Shown: positions 51,173 to 64,000 of the stretch, one piece after another
How the letters are laid out: each line of letters opens with the position of its first letter
Position numbering within the stretch: position 1 is the stretch's first letter
NCBI GenBank assembly: GCA_003342815.1
Contig: PTEX01000004.1
Span: forward strand, 1,178,001 to 1,242,000
DNA: 64,000 nucleotides
Reading direction: 5' to 3'
From: Eudromia elegans
Taxonomy: Eukaryota; Chordata; Aves; Tinamiformes; Tinamidae
Translations under genes and position numbers: made by a program
Notes under the pieces: generated by a model
What the model was told of the DNA's origin: nothing
Database searches by the model: none
The model's input: only the letters and a program-made list of their open reading frames with translations

Positions 51173-52126
51173 ACTAAAGGAAAAAAGGAGAATATCAGTG
51201 GAGAGCTGCTGGTCAGACTGAGATCCTTGAATCCTCAGGCTCCTTTGTATTTCTGAAGAAACTGTAGCAGCATGACTACCACATTAATTCTGGTAACAGT
51301 CTAGCAAAAAAACACATCCAATAGTCTTCACACCAAACTAAAAACTGGTTTTTATACTTCATGAATGTTACCTTTGCTATTGACATTTATGGTATGTTTC
51401 TCCATGTGACAAATGAGAATGTCAGGTCAGCAGCACGTTGGCTTTGGCTCCCTGTTACCTCCAGCTTTAAAGCAGAGACCGTCCCTGTTAATTACTATGC
51501 AAAGCAAGATCACACAAAGGCAACGAGAGGCAGCGCAGCAGTTGATATATTTAGCTTTCTTCCTCTGCTGGGTGGGTCTGTCACTCTGTAGGGGTCGGAA
51601 TTGCTGCTAACCCTTTCTGCACCTGAATCCAGCTTGGTTCATGTTCCTCTCCAGATTTCGTCGCTTTTTCTGCAGATGCCCTGCTTTTATCCTCAGGGTT
51701 CTTCCTATAACAATTTGCTGAAAAGAAAAAGCGTGAGCCAAAGGTACCTAATCACTTCCTGACTGACCGGTTCATCCTTAAAAGCAATCACCATCTTGAA
51801 GGAACTACAGATTGGGAGCTCTATGATTCCACGTTACCCACCTGCTTGGATCAGGGGAGCACTGTACTCATCAGTACAGAGCCTGGTGCAAGTGCAGAGC
51901 ATGATTCTCCATAGCTCGCATTACCTTATTTGTATTCCTAGTTGTGCCGCTAATCACTACACCTTCCATTACAAATAATTACATATCCACAGACAAGTCC
52001 AAACAAGAAATACACAAGTACAACAAGTGTAAATCCTGATTTCCCCCTCCTACTTTTTATTTTCTGGCTGATGACAGAAAAAGTTTGGTTAAGTGTGATC
52101 TAAAAGTCAGCAGAAATCAGCACACT

Positions 52127-52138
52127 GGGGGGGGGGGG
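52127..52138. repeat. 12-nt G run
   Basis: GGGGGGGGGGGG followed by an A run. A homopolymer likely to be error-prone in assemblies. Confidence 0.9.
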
Positions 52139-54029
52139 AAAAAAAGCAACTCCACTCAGAATAAGAGGTTGATTCATCAGTGCCCTATTTCATCAAAGGG
52201 GAGCACGAAATCCTTCTTAGTAGTTTTTGAATGTCCTCCACATTCCGCAGAAACCATTCGGACATTCGGATCTGTCTCCCAGTACAGGAGTACACTGGTA
52301 TATTCATCTACACGTGCAGGAAGTAACACAAAATACTTCCATACTCCAATTTAGAAGACCACAAAAAAGTTAGTTTGATTTCCTATAGAGTATAGGTATT
52401 TATAACTGTGCAGTGAGGGACAACAAAGACTCTTGTCCTAACCCAGCTCAGCCGTTGGGTGTGCTTGCTTTTCGTTTCATCTCTTCAGCTGTTATTTTGT
52501 ACCTGAAAATTTAGGCTCTCCCTTTTCCCCTGTATCCTGCTGGCTGACACGTTACCCATTATCGCAGCAATGCTCGGCACATTCCTGTGGGGCAGCTGTG
52601 CAGAAGTAGAGTCCAGGAAGAGAGAGAGGTGCCCCACCACTTTCTGAAACAAGGGCAATTTAACCAGTAAGGAAGGCCTCATTGAAAACCACAGCTGGTC
52701 CAGGGCCCTGGCCATTACCTTTTTACTTTTGCAAAAGCTAGACAGGATTTCAACTGAAAAACTCAAGTGTAACCATTTTCACATGTACACAAACTGTGGT
52801 CAGCAAATATTTCTGAAACCCATCAAGGGAAAGGAATTTCCCTATGGTAATCTTAGGGGCCAGTGGTAGAGCTTTAGAGCCTGGAACAAGCCCTACTTCT
52901 ATCAGAGCACTATCAGAGTTGCAGCTTTATTCTTCTTTCCAATAAATGGCTGAGGTTTTCATTTGCTAATTAGTGCTAAAGTGTTTCTTTTTTTTAAGCA
53001 CTGGAATCGGTGTGTGTGTTAAAGGTACAGAGCCCAACAAGCCATGCTGGGCAGCGTTCTGGTGCTTCTCTGGAAAGCTGCAGCAGCATTTACTGTCTCA
53101 GGATTTACTCCGATAGCCTGAACAAAATGATAGTTGCCATAAACATGAGATGTAGACCACAGAAAGCACTTTTTAGCAGTAGGAAAGATCTCCAGTGGAA
53201 AATCAGCAGAGAAACATGTATGTAGAACTGAAAACTAAGGAATAAAGCAAGTTGCCTTCCATGGAGCTCAGCGAGTACAGCTCCACATCAGGAGAAACAC
53301 TAGATGATGTGTAATTACTTTCTTTTTCTCCCCCAAACTCTGTCCATGTCTTACAAACCAGTACTGACATTTGAACAATGATTAAAAAATGCAGGCAGGA
53401 GCTATGCAAATAATGAGCAGGTTCGTTTTATCACTGTTGCCTGTTTGAAAACTCGGCCTACAAGTAGCTAGAAAAGGCCCGGGCTATTAGAATATGAAGC
53501 AGACTTGAATTAACACCAAAAGTAACAGCTAGGATGCCCTACACATCTAGGTTATCTTTAATTACAATTTATGTGTTTATTTTGGAAGAAAAATAAATAT
53601 TGCTCATGTCTCTGTTCCTCTGAAGCCAAAGAATTCACAGCCTCTTACAGAGGTAACTGGCACCTTACTTTAAAAAATACTTTAGTAGTTGAAAGTTATT
53701 AAACAGTCTTTGTATAATTAAGAACCTTCCTCTAGGAAAACTGTATCAGTGAGGTCTGTATACAAATATAATAGGACATAGAGATGCTAGCCACAAAATT
53801 TGAAAGGCATGATGAATATATATTATTACGGCAATGAATGAACCTATGATCTGCTTATAGAGAACACCAACAAGTATCAGATAAGCCTAAAGTGTTTTCT
53901 CCCTCCCTGCTTGCCAAATTTGACCAGATTTAGAAAGTTTCAGAGTTGCCAAGGAAATTTGCCCACTCTGCACTGCAAATACCACATGGTGGTTTCTCTT
54001 CAGCCCCATAACTGGGCTCTAGCACACCG

Positions 54030-54330
54030 CAAATCAGGCGCTCGCCACTTGGACTCGGAGCCTGAAGCACGAAGGCCTTCGCTCTCCAAGCCGCAAGGGC
54101 AGCTCAGAGAACAGAGGACATGAACAGGCCCCCGCCGCCACAGGAGCCCCGTCCCTCATGTCTGGTGGAGCTGCCTTCAGTCATTGCTCACGGTGCCGTG
54201 TGCCAGAGCCGAACGGTGCAAACGTGCTGGCAGGCTGGCCCCGCCGCGGTCTGTGAAGAAGCTCCACGAACTCCCTGGTTTAGAGCGGGCACTTGGATTC
54301 GGCACGTGCACAGCGCGCGCACCCAGGATA
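54030..54330. promoter_or_regulatory. moderately CpG-enriched stretch
   Basis: About 24 CpG in 300 bp, with CCCCGCCGCGG and GCACAGCGCGCGCACCC. Less dense than the islands at 37.3 and 41.05 kb. Confidence 0.35.
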
Positions 54331-55389
54331 CTGCCTCTAGGCCAAGTTCTAGTGTTAGGGAAAAAATAGCTCTGTATCATAACGCGAGCAAGTTCAGTGG
54401 GTGCATTCCAGGATATAATTCTCACAGCCTTGCCTCTGGCCAAGTTAGTTACAAATACTTTATTCAACCAGAAAGAAAATTAGGATATGGTTCCACACAG
54501 ACTACTGCCAGAAGCAGTGGTTCAGCTACTCCTCATGTATGTGGATATCTACCCCAGTCTTCCTCCTCTGCATAGGATGTGGCAGTTATAAGGCTGCCAT
54601 GAATAAATTAACCTTCAGGTCCTGTTAAAGGCATCGTGAAATCTCACGGTAGCGTTTTGACTCCAATACCTAGGATGCTCACTTGGCACTGTGAAGATCT
54701 GAGATCAACCCCTTCCTTAAATCACCACCAACCTGGGCGCCTTGGACGAGAGCCACTATGACACAGCTTGCTATTTCGGGGTGTGCAGCCTATGTCTCGG
54801 GCTCACTGCTTTTCTTCAGCACGGGCACACAGGGCTACTTGTCTCTCATCACAAAACACTTTATAAATCTTCCTTTCGCAGTGATGCTGGATGGGAACAT
54901 TTTGAAATTTCAAATGAATTTAACCACCAACAATCTTGCTTCCCACCTAGCTGTCTACAGCAGTGACAGTGGATGAGCTGAATGAACAACTACGATGCGT
55001 TACCACAACCAAGCTTCAAGTGAAGAGCAGAGGCTTGGACAAAAATACACGGTAGAGCACTTGCTTCCGTATATGTTGTTGTTCACAATAATAATAAAAA
55101 AATCGCCAGTAGATATATGCATTAAGTTAAATTAAGAAGAGAAAAAGGAAAAGCAAAAAGGTATCTTGAAGACGATGCTGTTATTTTCTTCCCTGTGTAT
55201 ATGATGGAGAAAGCACATAGAGAATGTACTGTGGCTAAAACACCCAGCTGTGCAGCTCTGCAGTCCTTACGGACTAAGTCTATGGATCAGAAAGAGCCAA
55301 GGTTTTGCATGCAGCCAGAAAAAAGCAATGCTAACTTAGGGCATCGGTACCGGAAGGACGAGGTTTCAAGTTGGAAACACTGACAATCT

Positions 55390-55640
55390 CTTCCAGGTGT
55401 GACGCGAGGGTGCCTGGGCTGCCCAAGACCTATGGCGGGAGGAGGCCTCTTCCCCAGAGAGCCGCCCCAGGGCTCGGGCACCCGCACGGGATCCTGCTCC
55501 CCTCTGCCGGGGCCCCTCACCCACACAGAGCGGCTTCAACGTGGCAGAGGAACCACACCGAGCCTTGAGGCCTGGTCGAGGGAGAACGGAGAGAGCCAGG
55601 TGGCTCAGACCCTCCGGACTGTTCCTCCATGAGCCCCGAT
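55390..55640. promoter_or_regulatory. moderately CpG-enriched stretch
   Basis: Roughly 22 CpG in 250 bp, with GGCGGGAGGAGGCC and GGGCACCCGCACGGGATCC. May form one domain with the stretch at 54.0 kb. No exon recognised. Confidence 0.35.
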
Positions 55641-58600
55641 ACCCGAGCTGAGTGCAGGAGAGGAGAAAAAAAAAATAATATCTTGGGAGTCCTCCTCATC
55701 GGGGTAATGTGATTAGCGCATGCCAAGTACAAGGCTTTAAAACGGCTCCTCTATGCAGTCAACTGCCAGCACCTTGTATTTCTATAGCCATGCTCCTACA
55801 TCCCTGAAAACCCATGCCCTTCCCTTCTGCCTAATCCTGTTTCATCTGTTGCTTATTTAAGGGGTAGAGGACTGTGATACTTGACCAGAGATCATAGTTC
55901 AGTTAGGTCAGTGCTGTCAAGCTCACCAGCCAGGCAGGCCCTGCGTGCAAGACTGGAAACACGCACAGCAGTCACACTGTCAACAGAAAACACAGGGTAG
56001 TGGAGGGTTTCGATGAAGAAGTAACCTCAATAGCTTTGAAAGCTCAACTACAGCACAGAAAGAGAAAACCTCTTCATTAAAACCACTCCGATGTCAGGGC
56101 TGGCTCCAGAATTCTTTTCCATTATTACTAAATTATTATCAATAATACAGTTCTCATTATGGGAGCAACTGCCATTCACTTGGTTTAAAAAAAATAATAA
56201 TACAAGAAAGCATCGAGGTATTTAAAAATGCTGCTGCAACAGTAAATACCACCTCTGGCACATTTGTCCAGGAAGAGGAGCACGATTTGGAATACCTAAT
56301 TGAAATGTGCTACGGGAGATAAGGCCGGCTGCACAGACTGACATTTAAAAGCAAGAGACACCAAACATGACATGAAATATCCCCGTTGCTGCCTCAAAGC
56401 AGAAAGCCACTTGCACAGCGCTGAGCCTTCCTCCTCCTCACCCCTTCCTCCTCCCTCACTGTGACAGGCAGACGGAGCAATTAACCCCTTCCCTAATGTC
56501 ACTGGGAACACCACCCCCACAAAGACATTCACGGCTGCCATTTCATGTAGTTTTATCCTCCTCAAAGTTGTAAAACCCTGCACTTCCCTTTCCCATTCCT
56601 ACAGTGCAAAACCTTTTCTTCAGTACCACATGATGCAAATATCAAATTCCAGGACAAGAGATGGTCAAAACCAGGCTCTCCTCCTACCTATCCCTGCACA
56701 GCAGTCGATGCATTCTGATCTGCTTCTGCCTGGTGGCCTCTGAAAAGAAGAGGCTGGGAGCTCCCTCCCAATAGCAGGAAAATCGAAGGAGTGTACAAGA
56801 TCTCAGAAAAAAACTCTTGGTTATTACACCCAAGAAAATTCATGAACTTTTTGGCATCTCAGGCATCTGCTGCCTTACTCAGTAGCAGCAAAATGCATTT
56901 GAGCCATCCAAGCAGGTCTAGCCAGAAAGCAGTGGGGAAGTAAATCCAGCAGATTCCATAAATGTAAAGGTTACACCAACTGTGTTTCAAACAAAGATTT
57001 AATTACAGAGTTACAGTTCATTAAAAGAAGAGCAATTAGTTATTTCAGCTACTGTTTATTCTCCTATTCTAGGATAAGAGAACAAGGACTGGGATGCACA
57101 GCAGAGCCAAGCACCTTGTGCTGCTCGGTGAAGCATCCTGGTGTCCTTGAAAGAGCAGCCCTCGCTAAAACAGCTATTTTTGTAAAAGCTGTCAGAAAAA
57201 CAGAACTGTGAATTTGAGCTTTGTAGCCATTAAACTGTCCATCACACCAGTCTGATCACCAGTCTTGATCAAACTGGGAAATCCTGAACCAAGAAACAGG
57301 AGTTATCTGTACATAAGAGCACAATGAAACCAAAACCAGCAAAACACTATTTTCACATGTTTCCAATTTTCAACCAACACTTTCTTTTGTCCAGCTCCTA
57401 TTTATATCTCGTTGCCTCCTTAAGCCAGGATGGACCCACGGGAGGATTTTCCTTTCACCTGAGGAGCTCACGCACGCGCAGGGTCAGCATGCCCTGGGGC
57501 TAGTCGCTCCCGAGCAAAGCGGCTCTGCACAGCACGTACTGCCAAGCGAGAAGGCTCTGCTCTACCTTATAATTATGGACATTATACAGCTGTGCTTTTA
57601 CACCAAATCAGCTTGGAAGAAGGGTTTTGTGGTATATATTCTACACTCCCACAAAGCTGCCTTAATGGCTTTCAGTTGCACGATGAAGGTGGCGGGGCGG
57701 GGGGGAAGCTTTGCAAAGTTGCTTTTGTCTCATGAACTCATTTCTCTCCCTCTCTGTCAGTATTGAAGCCTAAGCTCTCCTCAGCTCTGCAGGATAAGGT
57801 CTTGTCATTTTGTTTTCTCTGCAGACACACAAAGAATGACAAGAGGCCAACAGGAAATACAGCGGTAAAAATAAAGCATAAAAACAATAACAACAAATGT
57901 GACAAACACACAATTAAACAGTGAGATTTCAGATCACATTCATTACATCCTATTGCTGTAACTGGAAAGGGACTGGAGAAAAAAGGAGCAACTGAAAATG
58001 TAGATAAGACACAGCTAACAACAGAAAGACCCCTACCTTTGCAAGCTAATTATTCTATAATCAGCAGTTACTCTGCCTTCTTTAAAATGCAAGCATCTTC
58101 CACATGCCACATCACACAAGTCAGAATTTGAAGAGGGTTTGCAGGAGTGTACAGTGCTTTGTTACATCCATTCTCACAACAGCCACCCTGAATCTGTTCT
58201 AAAGAAGAGATGCAGCTTTGCAAGCAGCTTTTGCTACAAATGCAGCAAGAAGATCATGTACTCAGTCAATTGCTTATATGCATTAGATGGGAACTACCAG
58301 TGCTGCAGCATACATTCCACTCGGACAGTTCTGCCAGACCCCCAGGCTTTCTAGCCTAATATTCCTGCTCCAGTAGTACTCCACAAGGAGGTATCTAGAA
58401 GAAAAACAGTTATCTAAAAAACTGTATCAGAGTAAGAAGAATAAGGCAGAGACAAGTTCCAACTTGACACTGAACAAAAAAAAAAAAAGTAGTCTCCACT
58501 TCATGTTTCACAGTGCTCAGATGTGTTGCCTGCCCATAGCTAACTACTATCAAATAACAGAAGGGGAGGCAGTTACAGGGAGGTGAGAGAAGGAGGGTTT

Positions 58601-60262
58601 TCTTCCTATGTGGCCTCTTCCCATATGACAGCACTGAGATCTGTTATGTCAGAGGACACCTTGCCAGCACTACACCCTCCTTCGGTTACTGTGGCAGAGA
58701 TCAGTACTGAGACCATATGGAACATGCTACAAGACTGAAAAATCACGCCACTGCATTCACCCAGCTCAGAATGCAAATATGAGAATGATACTCTTTATAC
58801 TGGAGCTCCGTCATGGAAGAATAAAAATGAGTGTGGTAGCGTAAACCCAGAGAGGAGACAAAATGCTTCTCGGATCACCTCAGGTTGGTTGGGTTGGCTG
58901 GCTCTCCTACAGAAGTGGAAATATCAGAAGGTCACCAGTAATCTCAGAGTCCTAGTATCATTATGGAATTGGAAGATGAAGATATGTGACTACAGTCTAG
59001 CTACACTAGCAGACTGCTGATCCAAGAGCTCCAAACTGAGACTACAGTAAGAGCAATCCATCAAGCACAAGCTTAACAGGGCATACAGGGGTCAAGAGAG
59101 TGGCAAGAAGGATGGCAAAACTGCATACGAGCCTATTTACCCGACAGTCTGTCTATGTCTTCCTCCCCTCTGCAGTACTACTATTATAAGCTCTTAATTT
59201 CTGCAAGTATCAAACTCATCCAGTTTGAATTCAAAAAGCCTCTAGTTCAACAGTGAGATAGCACTCAAACTGCTGCTGGGGCAGAAGTTCATGTTCTCAG
59301 CAACCCCATCTGCACTTACTAGGGCATCTTTTGCATACAGATTTAAGTGAAATCATACCTTATTCTCTCCAACTTTTTTCATTCATATCTTTCATTTGTT
59401 CTATAAAACAAAAGAATTCTTGGCAGTCAGGTTCACAGAAATTGCTATTATTTTTAGGAATGACTTTGAAAGTGCCCACCAGGCAGGTGCTTTCACAGGA
59501 GCAGGAAAACAATCACCCATTTTTAGGTACCAATTTGAAGGATAATTTACTTGTGCAATACCTGCTTGGTTCAGCATCTGCTACGATCACTGCAAATTGG
59601 GGTGATCTCAGCAGCTATTTTAGGCTCATGCTGCAGTAGGGGCCAGTGCCTTCCAATTTACATCTCTTTGCCAATTGTGCTTTTGTGGGAGGGGAGGAGT
59701 GTGCATACATGTGCACTGTACAGGGTAAACCTCTCTTTCCATTTGTTTGGGTTTTTTTATTATTATTATTAACAGGCATCCCAAGTGAGGGATTTTAGAT
59801 TTATATGGCTCTAGATATACACTGGAAAACTTAGGTGAACAAGCTGGTATATTCTGAAGAAACCATCTCTCCTGGAGGAAGAGCTTTCTCGTTCTACCAG
59901 ACTCACAGCCCATTAATGGGCTGAACACCCCTATGCATCCAAAGAGTCTAAACCAATAGGGGACTCATTTCTATGACCCATGAATTTTTCCTGTTGCCAT
60001 GTTGACCCTTCTGGTCCATAATCATTCCTTTAGAAACTTTTGCAATGCTTGTGACTAATATCAACCCTTTCACTGCCATAACCTTATGGGATGTTGGAGA
60101 TTCTCCCAGCTGTGCAGTATCATTTTAAGACTACAAAAAAGTACACCCTAGCAAATTACCTTTAAGTGCATTCCTTGTATCTCTATAGGAGAATAATAGT
60201 AGAAACAGAACAGCTGAGAAAGGAAAGTAGGGAATCACTGAGCACTCAGTCTAAGCAGCATG

Positions 60263-60292
60263 GATGATTCCATGATTCTATGATTCTATGAT
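60263..60292 (+). repeat. orphan CR1-type 3' octamer repeat
   Basis: GATGATTCCATGATTCTATG followed by ATTCTATGAT: about three units of the (ATTCTATG)n repeat that ends CR1 elements. The sequence upstream does not resemble the CR1 3' UTR, so this is either a near-complete truncation or an independent octamer repeat. Confidence 0.6.
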
Positions 60293-63200
60293 ATGGGTTA
60301 AGAATCAAAGAAAATGTTTCTGAGGGAATCATTTCCATCCATACAATCTGCATCCATCTCTTGCAGCCAGCAAACTCAAAAGCTGATGGCAGAGGTCAGC
60401 ACCACAAGATTGTGCCACATCATAGTTACTTGAGGGAATAGAAGGAAAGGAGTGGCTTTCTATTCCCTCTTATTGAAATGCTAAGAAGCATCAAGAGGGA
60501 ACAAACCTGTGATAGCCATAGCATTAAAGCTCTTCTGGCATGATATGACCTTTCAGAAAAGAAAAACAAACAAACAAAGGGAAAAAAACAAACATTGATA
60601 CTCGCTGAACACCAAATGCAATTACATGGTGCTGCCGGTCAGAATAAATAAGTGATTGGACTGTATTCCAGCCACCGCAGCAGGTGAAGCAGAACGGACC
60701 CTGTCTAGAGGGCGAGGTGTTAACCTGCCTCAGCAGCTCACATTATCATGCAAGCTTTTCTTCCAGGCCAGACTACTCAGTGCAGGCTGGCTGCTGTTCT
60801 AGAGACGGTCCTGTCCTCTGCTTCAAGCTCAGCTTGTTTATTCTAGAATTTCTTTTTTAGCTCTTCTCTGCCTATAGACTTGCTTTTGCATACCGAGCTG
60901 TGCCTGTGAGGCTGCTAGCACTCAGGAGTGCCTTGCTGTTTACCAGGGATGGGGGATTTGTGTTCAGGACAAAGAGGAGATGACAGAACACATGCCGTGC
61001 TCCAAAGAAGGGCAGCCCAAATCTATCTGCGATAGCTGATCTGTCCTTGCTCTAAATATGGATCCAAATGGAACCTGCCTTTGTACAAGACTGAGAGATC
61101 GGCAGCAGGTAAAACAATCATAAGGAAACCATCCATCTGAGGCATTTTTCTGCATATTCCTACCCACAGGCACCTTTAAAGTAAACACCAGCTCCCGCAG
61201 TCATGACTAATGAGCTCAACAGGTTACCGGTCCTTCTCAGTAGCCTCCTTTCCCAGTGTCCTCCTGCCTGCAGGAGTAACATTTGCAGAGCAAATGAAGT
61301 TCCGAGCACTCTCTATACATCCTTCCCCCACACCACCCCTTTCTTCCTCAAGTCTGAGCCCATATGGGGCTTTACTTCTGCCCTTGGCCTCTCACTTTCA
61401 TCCTCACCACCACTTTCTATCAGTTGTATACACATACTGCAATCTGTACTTTCATCTCAGCAGTGTTGGTTTCTCTCTGCTCACTGAAGTTAGCGAGCTG
61501 TTGGAATCAGCTCAACAAATTCAGAAATTCTTTAATATAAAGGAAAACAAAATCGTACAATAGGCCACCTGGTTGTCCTGTGTGGAGCCTGGCAGGTTAT
61601 TTGTACTGACACAACCTGCATTTAAGGCACAGGATTGCTTGTTAAGAGACATGTGCTCAACGAGCTTGCTCCTGCATGAGCCATTTAACATCTCCCCATT
61701 GCTTTTCTTTCCTGAATAAGGCTACCAAAATCCAAGTGGTCAGTTATGACTTCATGGCTCTTCTGTGCCATGGGAACAGCTAGGGCTTCATGGAAGCAGG
61801 GCACAAAAACCTTGAACTCGGAAAGATCAGGTCCCAGTTAACAGAGATGATGACAAGAAACGTTCTTGTTGGAGTCGGGACTGATTCACGCGCCAGCCAG
61901 CTCACCTGGCTCTCCACTGGACAGTCTCTCCTCACAAGTCACTGATATCTTTAGTGTATTCAAAACAGCTTCCAGTGGAGGACAACTAATAACATAGACA
62001 TTTGTCATTATAGGGTCCTCAATCTTATTTGCTGCCCTGGGATCTTTCTTTAGTCATTAAGGGCCAAGCAGGTACCACCAGACAAACTGAGCGGTTTTAA
62101 GGGAGTTCCTAAGAGAGCGAACAGGCCCAACTGGCTTCCTGTGTTTGGCCACCAGGAACAGGGCCTCCAACAAAAGTTAGGAACTTCAGAGAAATTTTGA
62201 GGTGAAGGTTCAAGTCAGTCCCCAGGCAGCGTGGTACCACAGCAGCCAGAACTGCTGAAGAAGTGACAAGTCTCTTCGGAGCCGCTTCGGGAAGGCCAAT
62301 AAGCTTGTGCAGTAGTGTGAACACGCATGTCATCGCTCCCCTCTGGGGAGGCACTGCCGCATTTTGTTGTTGTTTTGTTTCAGGTTTTGCTGACTTGACT
62401 GCCCAGAATAATAAAACAGATGGAGGCTCTGATTTTATAGGACAAGAGCAGCATGTGAAAGTGAACAGCAGAGGCAAAGAAGTGCAGCAGCAGAGATAAT
62501 TCATGCGATGTCATTTGGAGGAGGACTCCAGGCAGAATGGAAGAATTTTCAGCACCTGAAAACAGGGGGGTATCAGCCCACATAACGAAGATGGGGAGGT
62601 ACAGGAGCATGACAAAAGGACTGCGGCAATAAAACTAAGAAAAAAATTCTTCTAGGAGGACACTGTGTTTCAGTACCACACTCCCTACATCTGCTTAAGA
62701 GAAAAACAGCACTTTTACGTCCATTCGGGTAGCTACTTCACCGTGAGAGCTAAGGTCTGGCGTTCCCCAGTAGTCTGGAAAAAGGAGCAGGGCATGTAAG
62801 GCTGGGTGCCCTGGCCCTGCAGAGATGGAGCTATGGGCTGAGGGGGCATAGGGATCCCAGGGGGGCCAGCTGGGGCAGCCAAGGCCCCAGGACCCCGAGC
62901 ACTCATTAGCAGCACTGTGGGAAGCAATTCTGCAGGTTTCTCCTCTACAGTTACCATAAATATTGCTCTTAGAGACAAGAAAGACAAGACAGAAAAACCT
63001 CCAATACTTTTCCACAATACTGGGACTAGAAGTGGTAGCTAAAATCCAAGTACTTCCCAGGGAGAAATACACTGAGCTAGTATGACAGAACTCAATAAAA
63101 ATTCTTTGCAGGTCTGTACAGAACGATCAGTGCAACTTGCAGTGAGCATCTAGATTAGGATTATTTTTTGTTTTATAGAGAGATATAAAAATCGCACTAC

Positions 63201-64000
63201 AGCAAAGAAAGGATCAGATACACACACACTTTAAACAGGCTTGGGGCCTAGACTCAAAAATCTAAACAGTTCTCAGTGGTCATCAATACAAAAAATTCCA
63301 GATGTTTCCCTGTCCCGAAAATGCAGCAATATGCTTGGCTTTCTCGTTACACAATACATAACAATTCCTCACTGAAAAATCTTGCTAACCTCCTCTTACT
63401 CATTCCAACTTCCCTTGCCAGTGCTAAGGAACGGAACGTCTACAGGATACACTCAACTTCAAAGCAGCCGAGATAGTGTGTAAAGCTCGTTTAGGCTATT
63501 TAGGAAAGGGAGAGAAGTTAGTTTTCAATTAAATGATAAGAGAAACATTTCAAGAAATCAGCTCTTATTTCCTTGAATTATGGTCCTAATTCACTCATTA
63601 TACATAATTATTAAATTTGCTTAAAATGATTAGATAGACTTTACTTATAAAAGAGAAATGAATGGGGCTGCCAATGTTTGCACATATCAGTCCATATAAA
63701 GAGACTCAAAGTTCTCCTTGGTGCTGCAAGTCTGTGTACATGTGCATACAAAATATCAAGGAAAATTTGGGGCAATAATCAACCATTTACAATAAGCCAA
63801 GTGCTCAACAGGCAAAGGAATGGCACTGCAAAAACTGTGGAACTATTCAGACTATTCGGAAATTCCCCAAACGGATCAAGAAAGTTCTTTCCTATCATCA
63901 CCTTTTCCTTCAGCTCCTCAATCCAGAAAGAATGCTACAGGCCTGTCCCAAAAACACTAGCACACAGGGGAGAGAGGTTAGGTGACTTTGAGGTGAGTTA

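Larger units (their letters stand above)
45301..64000 (-). other. NRXN3: NRXN3 intron, distal part (continues beyond the window)
   Basis: Presumed intronic sequence. Contains a (GT)n run at 46982-47003, a mixed TG/TA repeat at 51111-51172, a 12-G run at 52127-52138, two CpG-enriched stretches near 54030-54330 and 55390-55640, and an orphan CR1 3' tail at 60263-60292. The rest appears unique and non-coding. That it lies inside NRXN3 is inferred from the lack of any other gene and from the very large introns known for this gene. Confidence 0.6.

Noticed and set aside
1..64000. tRNA, rRNA, miRNA, CRISPR array or prokaryotic operon
   Set aside because: No such structure was recognised. The sequence is vertebrate intronic DNA; small structured RNAs would need a covariance-model search (Infernal/Rfam) that I cannot run.

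Overview
This window is vertebrate nuclear DNA, almost certainly from a bird. It holds part of one very large neuronal gene, neurexin-3 (NRXN3), on the minus strand. The bird call rests on CR1 LINE remnants (a 3'-truncated copy at 6695-6822 with the CR1 terminal octamer repeat, and an older body fragment at 20790-21300), low repeat density, a few ancient MIR-type SINE relics and compact CpG-rich islands. No bacterial, phage, organellar or CRISPR content was seen.

Three coding exons are supported, all on the minus strand and all within 11998-19263. The first (18962-19263) encodes the N-terminal two thirds of the second LNS (laminin/neurexin/SHBG) domain of alpha-neurexin. The second is a 45-nt cassette (13812-13856) encoding HSGIGHAMVNKLHCL, which is the alternatively spliced insert at splice site 2 (SS2). 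It contains a nested donor that would give an 8-residue version. The third (11998-12159) encodes the rest of the LNS2 core. All junctions around SS2 are phase 0, so skipping, the 8-residue form and the 15-residue form all keep the reading frame. Diagnostic residues ([38 protein letters not shown]) favour NRXN3 over NRXN1 and NRXN2.

Layout in transcription order (right to left): 64000-19264 is at least 44.7 kb of intron with no recognisable exon, including the SS1 cassettes. It carries CpG-rich islands at about 30.15, 37.3, 41.05 and 45.1 kb (weaker ones at 54.0 and 55.4 kb), relics of MIR, CR1 and a palindromic amniote repeat, and short tandem repeats. Then follow the LNS2 exon 1, a 5.1-kb intron, the SS2 cassette, a 1.65-kb intron that is strikingly pyrimidine-rich in the RNA sense and enriched in GCAUG (RBFOX-type) motifs, the LNS2 exon 2, and at least 12 kb of AT-rich intron to the left edge.

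The most interesting signals are the SS2 splicing module (nested donors plus pyrimidine tracts plus GCAUG motifs), the intronic CpG islands (one with a 53-codon ORF on the opposite strand to NRXN3), and a dense array of TGCA-type motifs near 29.6-29.8 kb. No previously undescribed protein system was found. All open frames over 100 codons outside the exons look like chance or low-complexity frames.
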